The notes under the pieces were generated by a model. The model was not told the origin of the DNA and did no database searches. It saw only the letters and a program-made list of their open reading frames with translations. Made by a program: the position numbers and the translations under genes. A DNA stretch of 64,000 nucleotides from an uncultured Bacteroides sp. (GTDB lineage: Bacteria; Bacteroidota; Bacteroidia; Bacteroidales; Bacteroidaceae): positions 41,590-105,589 of the forward strand of contig CASDXG010000108.1 in assembly GCA_949285025.1 (NCBI GenBank). The letters are read 5' to 3'. Positions 17,241-25,256 of the stretch are shown in pieces. How positions within the stretch are numbered: position 1 is the first letter of the stretch; the number at the start of each line of letters is the position of its first letter.

Positions 17241-18023
17241 ATGAAAACAAAGAACTTTCTCATAATACTATTCGGACTTTTTACGGGACATCTTCTATTG
17301 GCTCAGCAACCCAAATATGAATTATTCTGGGTTGAAAACTTCAATGGCTCTGCCATAAATGAAAAATATTGGAGCAAAATTCCACGAGGAGAAAGCGACT
17401 GGAACCGACATATGTCAGATGAATCATCCCTATACGAAGTGAAAAACGGGAATCTCATCCTCAGAGGGAAAATAAATAAAAACATTGTTCCGGAAGATTC
17501 GTCTCCTTATATCACAGGAGGGGTCTACACAAAAGACAAAAAGATGCTGACTTTTGGCAAAGTAGAAGTAAGAGCAAAACTGCAAGGAGCGAAAGGCGCA
17601 TGGCCGGCCATCTGGATGTTACCCAACAAAGGGCGATGGCCTGACGATGGAGAAATAGATATTATGGAAAGACTGAACCATGACTCTATTGCCTATCAAA
17701 CCGTTCATTCTTATTACACATACGTTTTAAAAGAAGAAAACAATCCGCCGCACGGAAGCGTTCATCGCATCGACCCAGACGACTATAACGTCTATGCCGT
17801 CGAAATATTGCCGGACAGTCTGATATTTTCCGTCAACGGCAGTCACACATTTACCTATCCACGAATTGAAACAACACTAAAAGGTCAATACCCGTTTGGC
17901 ACTCCTTTCTACATTTTAATCGACATGCAGATAGGAGGAAACTGGGTAGGCGAAGTGAACCCTGAAGACTTTCCCGCAGAGATGAAAATAGACTGGGTAA
18001 AAATGTACGTCTTAAAACAGTGA
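17241..18023 (+). CDS. Secreted glycoside hydrolase family 16 beta-glucanase
   Basis: 260 residues with a signal peptide (cleavage near LLLAQQ, residue 22). The GH16 active-site motif GEIDIME (nucleophile Glu, Asp, acid/base Glu) is intact at about residue 136, with GAWPAIWMLP upstream and FYILIDMQIGGNW downstream. Members cleave beta-1,3 or mixed-linkage glucans, laminarin, agar or porphyran; this short laminarinase-like form fits beta-glucan. No susC/susD or regulator of a polysaccharide locus is adjacent. Ends in a 12-base tail-to-tail overlap with the gene on the other strand. Confidence 0.92.
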   Translation: MKTKNFLIILFGLFTGHLLLAQQPKYELFWVENFNGSAINEKYWSKIPRGESDWNRHMSDESSLYEVKNGNLILRGKINKNIVPEDSSPYITGGVYTKDKKMLTFGKVEVRAKLQGAKGAWPAIWMLPNKGRWPDDGEIDIMERLNHDSIAYQTVHSYYTYVLKEENNPPHGSVHRIDPDDYNVYAVEILPDSLIFSVNGSHTFTYPRIETTLKGQYPFGTPFYILIDMQIGGNWVGEVNPEDFPAEMKIDWVKMYVLKQ

Positions 18024-18659
18024 GGAAGTGCACCATGTGCATACGAAATGAGGAGTCACAAAATAACGTATGGAGAAATGTTGTGACTTTCCCGTAAAAT
18101 ATTCAACTCCTTGCATGAAGCCTTTTTCATGCAACGAAAAAGGAAATATGCGGAAATGATGTCTCAAACTGACTCCCTCCCGGTCAAGTATCTTAAACAT
18201 CGTTTCTTTAGCCGACCAATGCAACAGCAGCCTGTTAAGCTTTTCGTCGGGCGGCAACATTTCCGAGTCTAGCATTTCCTCCTCACAGAGAAAATAATCC
18301 TTAACCCTCTCAACGCGGTGCGTACGCTGCTCGATATCCATTCCTACTTCTTTCTCCGGGTGTATTCCGACAGAAACATATCCGCAAGTATGAGATATCG
18401 TAATATGCAATCCGATGTCCGACAGATAAGGCTTGCCCGATGGATAATAACATATTCTATACTCTTTGCCAAGCAACACTTTAAGCAAAACACGCACAGA
18501 CAAGTATTCTGTACGACGGACAGGAGACTTAAATTGCTCCAATTCCTCTGCATAAGGAAAACTTTCCGAGAGACAACTCAAAAGTTCGTCATCGGTCTCC
18601 GTGACCTTCCAGATTCCCCACTCGGCCTTACCCTCTGTCCAACGCTTATACAATGGCAT
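18012..18659 (-). CDS. 4'-phosphopantetheinyl transferase superfamily protein
   Basis: 215 residues. Transfers phosphopantetheine from CoA to a carrier-protein serine. Sfp-type motifs: GKPYLSDIGLHITISHT (about 76-91), GMDIE (Mg2+-binding Asp/Glu, about 107) and LLHWSAKETMFKI (about 146). It lacks a long N-terminal domain. It follows gldE by 10 bases at the end of the mutY-ssb-gldE unit, a placement I associate with other Bacteroidota. The carrier protein it serves is not in this window. Confidence 0.9.
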   Translation of the reverse strand: MPLYKRWTEGKAEWGIWKVTETDDELLSCLSESFPYAEELEQFKSPVRRTEYLSVRVLLKVLLGKEYRICYYPSGKPYLSDIGLHITISHTCGYVSVGIHPEKEVGMDIEQRTHRVERVKDYFLCEEEMLDSEMLPPDEKLNRLLLHWSAKETMFKILDREGVSLRHHFRIFPFSLHEKGFMQGVEYFTGKSQHFSIRYFVTPHFVCTWCTSSLF

Positions 18660-18669
18660 GACACATAAA

Positions 18670-20025
18670 TCATTCGTTCTGTTCTTCTACATCCGACGAC
18701 GCAAGCCTTGAAACTTTCACTTTCAAAATACGGCGTGAGTCGGCTTCAAGTACCTCAAAACGGAAACAAGAAAAAGCAATAGTCTCATGCAACGCAGGAA
18801 ATTCTCCTTTCAGTTCAAGCAACAAACCTCCTAACGTATCGGCATCTCCCACTACATCTTCAAATTCATCCGGGTCGATTTTCAGTATTTTATAAAAGTC
18901 GGAAAGCAATGTTTTAGCCTCGAAAACATAAGTATTTTCCGTCAATTTCACATACGTATGCTCCTCCTCGTCATATTCATCATTAATTTCCCCCACAATC
19001 TCTTCTATAATATCCTCCATTGTCACAATACCCGAAGTTCCGCCAAATTCATCCACGACAACAGCGATATGAATCTTGTTCGCCTGAAAATCCCGAAGAA
19101 GATCATCAATCATTTTCGTCTCCGGGACGAAATATGCAGGACGAATCAAGGACTGCCACTTAAAGTCATTCCCCTCATTAAGATAAGGCAACAAATCCTT
19201 TATATACAAAATTCCTTTGATGTTATCACGGGATTCCTGATACACCGGAATGCGAGAATAAGCATTGTCGACAACACACTTCAATACATCCGGGTATGCA
19301 GCAGTGATTTCCAAATCAACCATATCGAGACGCGATGTCATAATTTCCTTTGCTGTCTCTTCTCCAAAACGAATGATGCCCTCAAGCATCGTCCCTTCCT
19401 CTGAAAGTTCTTTCTTGTCTGTAAGTTCCAATGCTTTAGAAAGTTCATCAACCGACAAGCCTTTCGCTTTACGCAACAGTCCTACTCTATTAATGGATGA
19501 TGTCGTTTTCACGAAGAAACAGGATAATGGTTTAAAGACTGTGGACAGAAAAGACACAAAAGGCACTGATTTCCGACAAAATTTCAACGGAAAACGTACG
19601 GAATAAATTTTAGGAATAATTTCACCAAACAGTAACAATAGGAAACTCAGAATAACGGCAAATAACAAAAATCCCCACACTGAGTGACTTGCTACGGCTA
19701 TTGTCTGATAATAAAAATAAGTACCCGCTATGATAGTCGCAACGTTTGTAAACGCATTTGAAATGACTAAAGTAGCCCAAAGACGCTCAGAATCGGCAAG
19801 CAAGGTTTTAATACGCTTGTAAGACGTATACCGTCCGTTATCCAATTCATTCTTTTCTGACGGAGAAAGAGAGAAAAATGCTATCTCTGAAGCTGAGATG
19901 TAAGCTGAAATAAACAATAAAATAATTGCAAGAAACAAAGCAATAAATGCCTCAAAGGAGGGGTGAGTCACAGAAATTCCTTCCGATATACTCTCCCCGA
20001 AAGCTAAATACGAATCAGGGTCCAA
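18670..20025 (-). CDS. gldE: GldE-like CNNM/CBS-domain membrane protein
   Basis: 451 residues. An N-terminal CNNM (DUF21) membrane domain, with about four helices between residues 25 and 165, includes SAYISASEIAFFSLSPSEKNEL. Two CBS domains follow (about 200-330: EIMTSRLDMVDLE, SRIPVYQESRDNIKGILYIKDLLPYL, HIAVVVDEFGGTSGIVTMEDIIEEIVGEI), then a CorC/HlyC domain (about 350-440). GldE was named for gliding motility in flavobacteria, but gut Bacteroidales are non-gliding, so a divalent-cation transport or envelope role is more likely. Lies between ssb and the transferase gene. Confidence 0.9.
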   Translation of the reverse strand: MDPDSYLAFGESISEGISVTHPSFEAFIALFLAIILLFISAYISASEIAFFSLSPSEKNELDNGRYTSYKRIKTLLADSERLWATLVISNAFTNVATIIAGTYFYYQTIAVASHSVWGFLLFAVILSFLLLLFGEIIPKIYSVRFPLKFCRKSVPFVSFLSTVFKPLSCFFVKTTSSINRVGLLRKAKGLSVDELSKALELTDKKELSEEGTMLEGIIRFGEETAKEIMTSRLDMVDLEITAAYPDVLKCVVDNAYSRIPVYQESRDNIKGILYIKDLLPYLNEGNDFKWQSLIRPAYFVPETKMIDDLLRDFQANKIHIAVVVDEFGGTSGIVTMEDIIEEIVGEINDEYDEEEHTYVKLTENTYVFEAKTLLSDFYKILKIDPDEFEDVVGDADTLGGLLLELKGEFPALHETIAFSCFRFEVLEADSRRILKVKVSRLASSDVEEQNE

Positions 20026-20066
20026 GGAAATTTATTTTAGTTAAACATCTGTTCTTTATCTGTCAT

Positions 20067-20507
20067 TCAGAAAGGCAAATCATCTGAATCTGCGCCATCC
20101 GATGACTGTGACGGGGATGGTTGCGATGAAAGATCTCCGGTTCGGGAAACGCCGCCCCCACCCGTCTGCATAGAACGGGGAGTCAACATTTCCATATTAT
20201 CAGCAAATATTTCAACGACATACCGTTTTATTCCGTTTTGGTCATCATAAGAACGGGAATGAATCTTACCTTCTATGTACAACTTATCACCCTTATGCAC
20301 ATATTTTTCCGCAGTCTGAGCCAAACCACGCCACAAAACAATATTGTGCCACTCTGTACGTTCCGGCACTTGTGTCCCGTTTGCTAAAGTATAAGCTCTT
20401 TCTGTCGTTGCCAAAGGAAAGGAAGCAACGGCTACACCACTGTCCAAATATCTTACATCAGGATCTTTTCCTACATTCCCGATAAGCTGTACTTTATTTA
20501 ATGACAT
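20067..20507 (-). CDS. ssb: Single-stranded DNA-binding protein
   Basis: 146 residues. OB fold starting MSLNKVQLIGNVGKDPDVR, with WHNIVLWRGLAQTAEKYVHKGDKLYIEGKI. A Gly/Ser/Pro-rich linker leads to the acidic tip DSDDLPF that recruits partner proteins. Twelve bases after mutY and co-transcribed with it. Confidence 0.97.
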   Translation of the reverse strand: MSLNKVQLIGNVGKDPDVRYLDSGVAVASFPLATTERAYTLANGTQVPERTEWHNIVLWRGLAQTAEKYVHKGDKLYIEGKIHSRSYDDQNGIKRYVVEIFADNMEMLTPRSMQTGGGGVSRTGDLSSQPSPSQSSDGADSDDLPF

Positions 20508-20519
20508 GACAAATCTTTT

Positions 20520-21578
20520 TTAATTATCAGACTTCAAAAGTAAGGAAAAAAAATGAGATATCAAGCGCGATACAGAAAATTTATGTAAATCCGTTTCCGG
20601 AATTCTCAGAAAAGAGCCCCCAAATCCACTGCATTCATCTATCACAACTTCATACATATCGGCATGAATCACCTGATGCGACAATACATGTTTCACCTGC
20701 TTTTCCACAAGACAAAACGATTTGACGTGCGCATCATCAAACAATTGCCGAAATTCCGGAAGAGCAAACAGCTCTTCTTCGGAAATATCTCTTCCCTGTT
20801 CTATCAAAGGGCATTCATACAAATTCCTCCAAATATCCTTATCCGTACGTTTTTTCATAAAAGTATATTCCCCTGAACGCACATAAAAATAAATAAAATA
20901 ACGGTGCGTTATGTTTGGTTTATGCCGTTTCTTCGGTAAAAACTTCACGAGCTTTTTACGATAAGCCGCACACGTTTCCAGCAAAGGACAAACATCACAT
21001 CGCGGAGAAGATGGCACACACTGCAATGCTCCAAAGTCCATTATCGCCTGATTATAACGAGCCGGATCACTTTTAACCAATAATTCTTCAGCCAAGACTG
21101 ATATTATTTTCCGCCCTTCAACCGTATCTATCGGCTCTTCTATGCCTGCCCATCGGGAAATCACCCGACAAACATTCCCATCGACAACAGCTATGGGCAT
21201 ATCATAAGCAAAAGAACATATGGCTGAGGCCGTATAATCCCCGATCCCTTTCAAGGCACGAATTTCTTCATACGTCACCGGGAATCCTCCCCGCTCGCAA
21301 ACCGAACGGGATGCCTCGTGCAAATATCTTGCCCGAGAATAATAGCCAAGTCCTTGCCAATACTTCAGAACTTCATCTTCATCAGCCTCAGCCAACGTCT
21401 TGCAATCGGGGAAACGCTCTATGAAACGTACGTAGTAATCATATCCCTGAGCGACACGGGTCTGCTGAAGAATGATTTCCGATATCCATATCTTATAGGG
21501 ATCTTTTGTCTCCCGCCATGGCAAATCACGCTTATTCACCTCATACCAACCAATCAATATCTCACCAAAAGTTCTCAT
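20520..21578 (-). CDS. mutY: A/G-specific adenine glycosylase
   Basis: 352 residues. Removes adenine mispaired with 8-oxoguanine. The N-terminal HhH-GPD domain has ILQQTRV (catalytic Glu preceding), LKGIGDYTASAICSFAYD and VDGNVCRVISRW (catalytic Asp region). The 4Fe-4S loop is intact: C-x6-C-x2-C-x5-C beginning CVPSSPRCDVC near residue 192. A C-terminal NUDIX-like recognition domain follows (about 225-350). Head of the mutY-ssb-gldE operon. Confidence 0.96.
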   Translation of the reverse strand: MRTFGEILIGWYEVNKRDLPWRETKDPYKIWISEIILQQTRVAQGYDYYVRFIERFPDCKTLAEADEDEVLKYWQGLGYYSRARYLHEASRSVCERGGFPVTYEEIRALKGIGDYTASAICSFAYDMPIAVVDGNVCRVISRWAGIEEPIDTVEGRKIISVLAEELLVKSDPARYNQAIMDFGALQCVPSSPRCDVCPLLETCAAYRKKLVKFLPKKRHKPNITHRYFIYFYVRSGEYTFMKKRTDKDIWRNLYECPLIEQGRDISEEELFALPEFRQLFDDAHVKSFCLVEKQVKHVLSHQVIHADMYEVVIDECSGFGGSFLRIPETDLHKFSVSRLISHFFSLLLKSDN

Positions 21579-21622
21579 CCGTCATCTGCTTTTATACACG
21601 GTAACACATTCTTTTCAACATA

Positions 21623-21630
21623 CAAAAGTA
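21623..21630 (-). promoter_or_regulatory. Promoter -7 box for the mutY operon
   Basis: TACTTTTG on the minus strand fits TAnnTTTG, 44 bases upstream of the mutY ATG. Confidence 0.55.
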
Positions 21631-21704
21631 ACAGCTTAAAAAGACAAATGAATACTTTTCAAAAAAATGTTGGCAATAAATTTCTTAAAGAGCAAGAAAT
21701 GCTA

Positions 21705-21712
21705 TATATTTG
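21705..21712 (+). promoter_or_regulatory. Promoter -7 box for the HU gene
   Basis: TATATTTG fits TAnnTTTG, 45 bases upstream of the ATG at 21758 and divergent from the mutY promoter. Confidence 0.6.
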
Positions 21713-21757
21713 CAGTCCAAAAAATTAAGATAACGTATAACAATAATTATTAGCGAA

Positions 21758-22033
21758 ATGACTAAAGCAGATATTGTAAACGAGATTGCCAAGAATACAG
21801 GCATCGATAAAACTACGGTGTTAACCACGCTTGAAGCGTTCATGAACACGGTAAAAGAGTCTTTATCAAACGATGAGAATGTATATCTTCGCGGATTCGG
21901 GAGCTTCATCGTGAAAAAGAGAGCACAAAAGACCGCACGTAATATTTCAAAAAATACTACAATCATCATCCCAGAACACAATATTCCGGCATTTAAACCG
22001 GCAAAAACATTTACGCTTTCTGTGAAAAAATAA
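21758..22033 (+). CDS. HU-family DNA-binding protein
   Basis: 91 residues, the standard length. Starts MTKADIVNEIAKNTGIDKTTV, with the GFGSFIVKKRAQKTARNI beta-arm base and the conserved PAFKPAKTF near the C-terminus. The DNA-intercalating position of the arm reads II-PEHNIPAFKP. A nucleoid architectural protein. Head of a short cluster with the 30-residue basic protein and RNase G. Confidence 0.95.
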   Translation: MTKADIVNEIAKNTGIDKTTVLTTLEAFMNTVKESLSNDENVYLRGFGSFIVKKRAQKTARNISKNTTIIIPEHNIPAFKPAKTFTLSVKK

Positions 22034-22068
22034 CAAATTATATATTAACCACATAAAACTTTAAAGAT

Positions 22069-22161
22069 ATGCCAAGCGGTAAGAAAAGAAAAAGACATAA
22101 AATGTCTACTCACAAACGTAAAAAAAGACTAAGAAAGAACAGACACAAAAGTAAAAAATAA
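22069..22161 (+). CDS. 30-residue basic protein, mS38/COX24-like probable ribosomal protein
   Basis: A 30-codon frame starting MPSGKKRKRHKMSTHKRKKR and ending in HKSKK, 35 bases after the HU gene. About two thirds of residues are Lys, Arg or His. The KRKRHKMSTHKRKKRLRKNRHK pattern resembles the C-terminal COX24/AURKAIP1 (mS38) motif and the small bacterial ribosomal proteins related to it; I recall near-identical proteins annotated across Bacteroidota. It is too short for routine gene calling. A small-subunit ribosomal role is inferred from family resemblance only. Confidence 0.8.
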   Translation: MPSGKKRKRHKMSTHKRKKRLRKNRHKSKK

Positions 22162-22185
22162 TTATTAGTCTGTCCGGACTTTAAT

Positions 22186-22234
22186 AAAGAACAAACTTGT
22201 AAAGCTGTCAATAAGTCTTTCAGGTTTGTTCTTT
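22186..22234 (+). promoter_or_regulatory. Long hairpin in the rng upstream region
   Basis: AAAGAACAAACTTG (22186-22199) pairs with CAGGTTTGTTCTTT (22221-22234): 14 bp with one G-T wobble and a 21-base loop. No T-tract follows directly, so it is not a typical terminator. It may be a processing or autoregulatory element of RNase G, or a weak terminator after the small basic gene. Confidence 0.45.
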
Positions 22235-22317
22235 GTGTAATGAAATTTTTCTAACGGCTCCGGCCGCATAATAGAAAACCTTCCTATTTTTACAAACCAT
22301 CTAAACTAAATAATCAA

Positions 22318-23892
22318 GTGACAAGCGAATTAGTAGTCGATGTACAGCCCAAAGAGATTTCCATTGCGCTTCTTGAAGACAAGAATTTAGTGGAATTCCA
22401 GAAAGAAGAACAAAACCTTTCTTTCTCTGTAGGGAACATGTATTTAGGCAAAGTCAGGAAACTCATGCCAGGACTAAACGCCTGCTTTGTGGATGTAGGT
22501 TTCGAAAAAGACGCTTTCCTTCACTATTTAGACTTAGGACCTCAATTTCATTCTTTCCAAAAGTACCTGAAACAGGTATTAAGCGACAGGAAGAAACTTT
22601 ATCCCATGTCAAAGGCTTCCATGTTGCCGGATATTGAAAAAGACGGAACAATCTCCAATGTATTAAAACAAGGACAGGAAGTTCTTGTACAAATCGTTAA
22701 AGAACCCATCTCAACCAAAGGGCCCCGATTAACATGCGAGATATCGTTTGCCGGACGATATTTAGTGCTCATTCCTTTTAACGACAAGGTATCTGTATCA
22801 CAAAAAATCAAATCACATGAAGAACGTGCCCGCTTAAAACAGTTACTGCAAAGCATTAAGCCTAAAAATGTCGGCATAATCGTCCGTACAGTCGCCGAAG
22901 GAAAACGCGTAGCCGAACTTGATGCAGAACTAAAAACACTGTTAAAACACTGGGAAGATACCCTCACCAAAGTACAGAAAGCCACCAAACTTCCGTCTTT
23001 AGTCTTCGAGGAAACAAGCCGTACAGTAGCAATGCTACGCGATTTGTTCAATCCCTCATACGAAAACATTTATGTAAACGATGAAAATGTTTTCCAAGAA
23101 GTAAGAAATTACGTAGAACTTATAGCTCCCGAACGCACAAACATTGTCAAATTATATAAAGGGAAATTACCCATCTTCGATAATTTCGCAATCACAAAAC
23201 AAATTAAATCATCGTTCGGAAAGACCGTTTCTTATAAAAGCGGTGCATACTTAATTATAGAACATACCGAAGCTCTTCATGTTGTAGACGTAAACAGCGG
23301 CAACCGCTCCAAATCAGACAACGGACAAGAAGCCAATGCTCTCGATGTCAATCTGGGAGCTGCAGATGAATTAGCCCGACAACTCCGGTTAAGAGACATG
23401 GGCGGCATAATAGTTGTCGACTTCATTGACATGACTGTAGCCGAGAACCGTCAGAAAGTATATGAACGCATGTGCCAGAACATGCAGAAAGACCGGGCAA
23501 AACACAATATACTACCACTCAGCAAATTCGGCTTAATGCAGATTACACGACAGCGAGTCCGACCGGCAATTGACGTAACAACAGACGAAGACTGTCCCAC
23601 ATGCTTCGGAAAAGGAAAAATAAAACCATCCATTTTATTTACAGATGCTTTGGAAAGCAAAATTGACTACCTGGTCAATAAACTGAAGGTTAAAAAATTT
23701 ACTTTACATATCCATCCCTATGTAGCGGCATATGTCAATCAAGGAATCTTCTCCCTTAAAAGGAAATGGCAAATGGAATATGGATTAGGAATCAAAATAA
23801 TCCCTGATCAGAGCCTCGCCTTTTTACAATACAAATTCTACGATAAGTTCGGAGAAGAACTGGATATGAAAGAGGAATTCGAAATCAAATAA
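22318..23892 (+). CDS. rng: Rne/Rng-family endoribonuclease (RNase G)
   Basis: 524 residues starting at a GTG (TSELVVDVQPKEISIALLED). The S1 domain (about 36-125, FSVGNMYLGKVRKLMPGLNACFVDVGFEKDAFLH) has a family-typical insertion. The catalytic DNase I-like subdomain has VDVNSG (about 325) and GGIIVVDFIDM (about 362) holding the Mg2+ aspartates; the Zn-link CPTCFGKG-type motif is DCPTCFGKGKI at about 424. It lacks the long RNase E C-terminal scaffold, so it is RNase G-sized. Acts in rRNA maturation and mRNA decay. Confidence 0.95.
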   Translation: MTSELVVDVQPKEISIALLEDKNLVEFQKEEQNLSFSVGNMYLGKVRKLMPGLNACFVDVGFEKDAFLHYLDLGPQFHSFQKYLKQVLSDRKKLYPMSKASMLPDIEKDGTISNVLKQGQEVLVQIVKEPISTKGPRLTCEISFAGRYLVLIPFNDKVSVSQKIKSHEERARLKQLLQSIKPKNVGIIVRTVAEGKRVAELDAELKTLLKHWEDTLTKVQKATKLPSLVFEETSRTVAMLRDLFNPSYENIYVNDENVFQEVRNYVELIAPERTNIVKLYKGKLPIFDNFAITKQIKSSFGKTVSYKSGAYLIIEHTEALHVVDVNSGNRSKSDNGQEANALDVNLGAADELARQLRLRDMGGIIVVDFIDMTVAENRQKVYERMCQNMQKDRAKHNILPLSKFGLMQITRQRVRPAIDVTTDEDCPTCFGKGKIKPSILFTDALESKIDYLVNKLKVKKFTLHIHPYVAAYVNQGIFSLKRKWQMEYGLGIKIIPDQSLAFLQYKFYDKFGEELDMKEEFEIK

Positions 23893-23933
23893 ATAAAGAA
23901 GGGTATCTTTTACAGTAGATACCCTTCTTTATT
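23892..23933 (+). terminator. Bidirectional terminator between rng and mgsA
   Basis: AATAAAGAAGGGTATC (23892-23907) and GATACCCTTCTTTATT (23918-23933) form a perfect 16-bp stem with a 10-base loop, starting at the last base of the rng stop codon. The flanks are T-rich in both directions, which suits two convergent genes. Confidence 0.85.
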
Positions 23934-23960
23934 TCAGACAAAACAAATATCTCCAACTAT

Positions 23961-24479
23961 TTACCTCCGTTTCTTTCTCTTATTTGCCGATTTTACGGCT
24001 TCAGCCACAACGGGTTTATCTTCAAACCGTTTCGTGTAATTTGTATAATCCGGATGAATGCGTTCATAAGTCGGATCGAGAAATAACGGACTTGATATAA
24101 TATGATCTGCAGTACTACGATTACAACAGAACACAATATTTTCCACACCGGCTAAACGGGTCAATGCCTTCACATCCGTATCATGCGGCTGCAACGTCAT
24201 CGGATCCGTAAAAAAGAACAGATAATCAATCTCTCCTTCTACAATACGAGAGCCCATCTGCTGATCTCCGCCTAAAGGTCCTGATTTCAAGATAGTGAAA
24301 TCCCATTCCACATCGGGATGCTTTTCCTTTAATGCTTTCAATATTAAAGTACCCGTTGTTCCTGTACAATAGAACTTATGCCCCATCAACAATTCTGAAT
24401 TCCAAAGCACCCATTCAATCAGATCTTTCTTCATTGCATCGTGAGCAACCAAACCAATTTTCCGTACTAATTTCGCCAT
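23961..24479 (-). CDS. mgsA: Methylglyoxal synthase
   Basis: 172 residues from the ATG at 24479; nine extra residues are possible upstream but the family starts at MAKLVRKIGLVAHD. Converts dihydroxyacetone phosphate to methylglyoxal and phosphate, a bypass relieving sugar-phosphate stress. The signature KSGPLGGDQQMGSRI carries the catalytic Asp; FFTDPMTLQPHDTDVKALTRL is also present. A short basic tail (KSANKRKKRR) ends the protein. Confidence 0.96.
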   Translation of the reverse strand: MAKLVRKIGLVAHDAMKKDLIEWVLWNSELLMGHKFYCTGTTGTLILKALKEKHPDVEWDFTILKSGPLGGDQQMGSRIVEGEIDYLFFFTDPMTLQPHDTDVKALTRLAGVENIVFCCNRSTADHIISSPLFLDPTYERIHPDYTNYTKRFEDKPVVAEAVKSANKRKKRR

Positions 24480-24672
24480 ATTTGTCCTTTTAATAATTGC
24501 ATACATGAAAACATCAGCGAAAATTCACCAAAAGATTTCCATGTTTATCACAAAGATAACGGATTTTCCTTTAAAACATAACGGGAACTACAGAAAGATA
24601 CCGGGAATTAATGGAATCTTAACAAAGAAAACAAATGGAAGAAGTGTGAACTTTTACTTAGCTATTTGAGAG

Positions 24673-24745
24673 AGCCGAAAGCGGGACTCGAACCCGCGAC
24701 TTACTCATTACGAATGAGTTACTCTACCAACTGAGTTATTTCGGC
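24673..24745 (-). tRNA. tRNA-Thr (anticodon CGT)
   Basis: A complete 73-base cloverleaf on the minus strand. The acceptor GCCGAAA pairs perfectly with TTTCGGC; D arm GCTC-like (ACTCAGTTGGTAGAGT); anticodon stem ACTCA/TGAGT with loop TTCGTAA (CGT); T arm GCGGGTTCGAGTCCCGC. The discriminator base is T and no CCA is encoded. Confidence 0.95.
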
Positions 24746-24781
24746 TTTTCTTTCTAATCGGCATTCCTGATAAATGCGGTG

Positions 24782-24812
24782 CAAATTTATAGCTTTATTC
24801 CAAGTATCCAAA
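24782..24812 (-). promoter_or_regulatory. Promoter of tRNA-Thr
   Basis: On the minus strand TTTG (24812-24809), a 19-bp spacer and TAAATTTG (24789-24782), a full consensus match. It would start transcription about 30 bases ahead of the tRNA. Confidence 0.75.
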
Positions 24813-24949
24813 AGAAAAACTACTTTTTTTATAAAAGAGATCACAACTTTTTCAGCCTCTTACCACTTTAAAACGGTAGCATATCCTCAAAATATTCCCG
24901 GATTCTATCTTTTTCAGAAAATTGATTTTACCATGTAGCAAAATATTCA

Positions 24950-24957
24950 TATATTTG
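24950..24957 (+). promoter_or_regulatory. Promoter -7 box for the PurF-like/carAB cluster
   Basis: TATATTTG fits TAnnTTTG. The start codon is 300 bases downstream, an unusually long leader for this window. Confidence 0.55.
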
Positions 24958-25186
24958 CAACCCGAATAGCGAGACGATAAAATTGAAAGAATGTATCAAA
25001 GGGCAGCATATAAAAAAAAGAAAGATGCCTACCCGAATGCCTTTTCAGGACAAGCATCTGCAATAAAAATGAGGAATATCTATTCATTTGCAATAAACTC
25101 CATTGACATTTATTTGCTTTATTTCCGAAAAACGTTCGCAATTACTCCTATTTCATACACAACGAACAATATAATTACCAACAATA

Positions 25187-25222
25187 CCCGGAATTGCCTT
25201 TCGGCATATCCGGGATTTTTTT
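25187..25222 (+). terminator. Terminator hairpin in the PurF-like leader (possible attenuator)
   Basis: CCCGGA (25187-25192) pairs with TCCGGG (25209-25214) and TGCC with GGCA across a TTTC loop, with a two-by-two internal mismatch; eight consecutive T begin at 25215-25216. It lies 35 bases ahead of the start codon and far from any upstream plus-strand gene, so it looks like a regulated terminator rather than an operon end. Confidence 0.65.
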
Positions 25223-25256
25223 CACTCCCTTATTACGTTTAAACGGATAAATTCTT

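Larger units (their letters stand above)
24813..25256 (+). other. Leader region of the PurF-like/carAB cluster
   Basis: About 300 bases of untranslated leader follow the promoter box at 24950. It contains a short inverted repeat AGATGC (25023-25028)/GCATCT (25054-25059) and then the terminator hairpin at 25187. No tRNA, known riboswitch or convincing gene was recognised; an 83-codon frame at 24991 has no protein-like features. Confidence 0.5.

Noticed and set aside
24991-25242. 83-codon frame in the PurF-like leader
   Set aside because: It runs through the terminator hairpin, has no recognisable family or signal, and its composition looks like untranslated AT-rich sequence.
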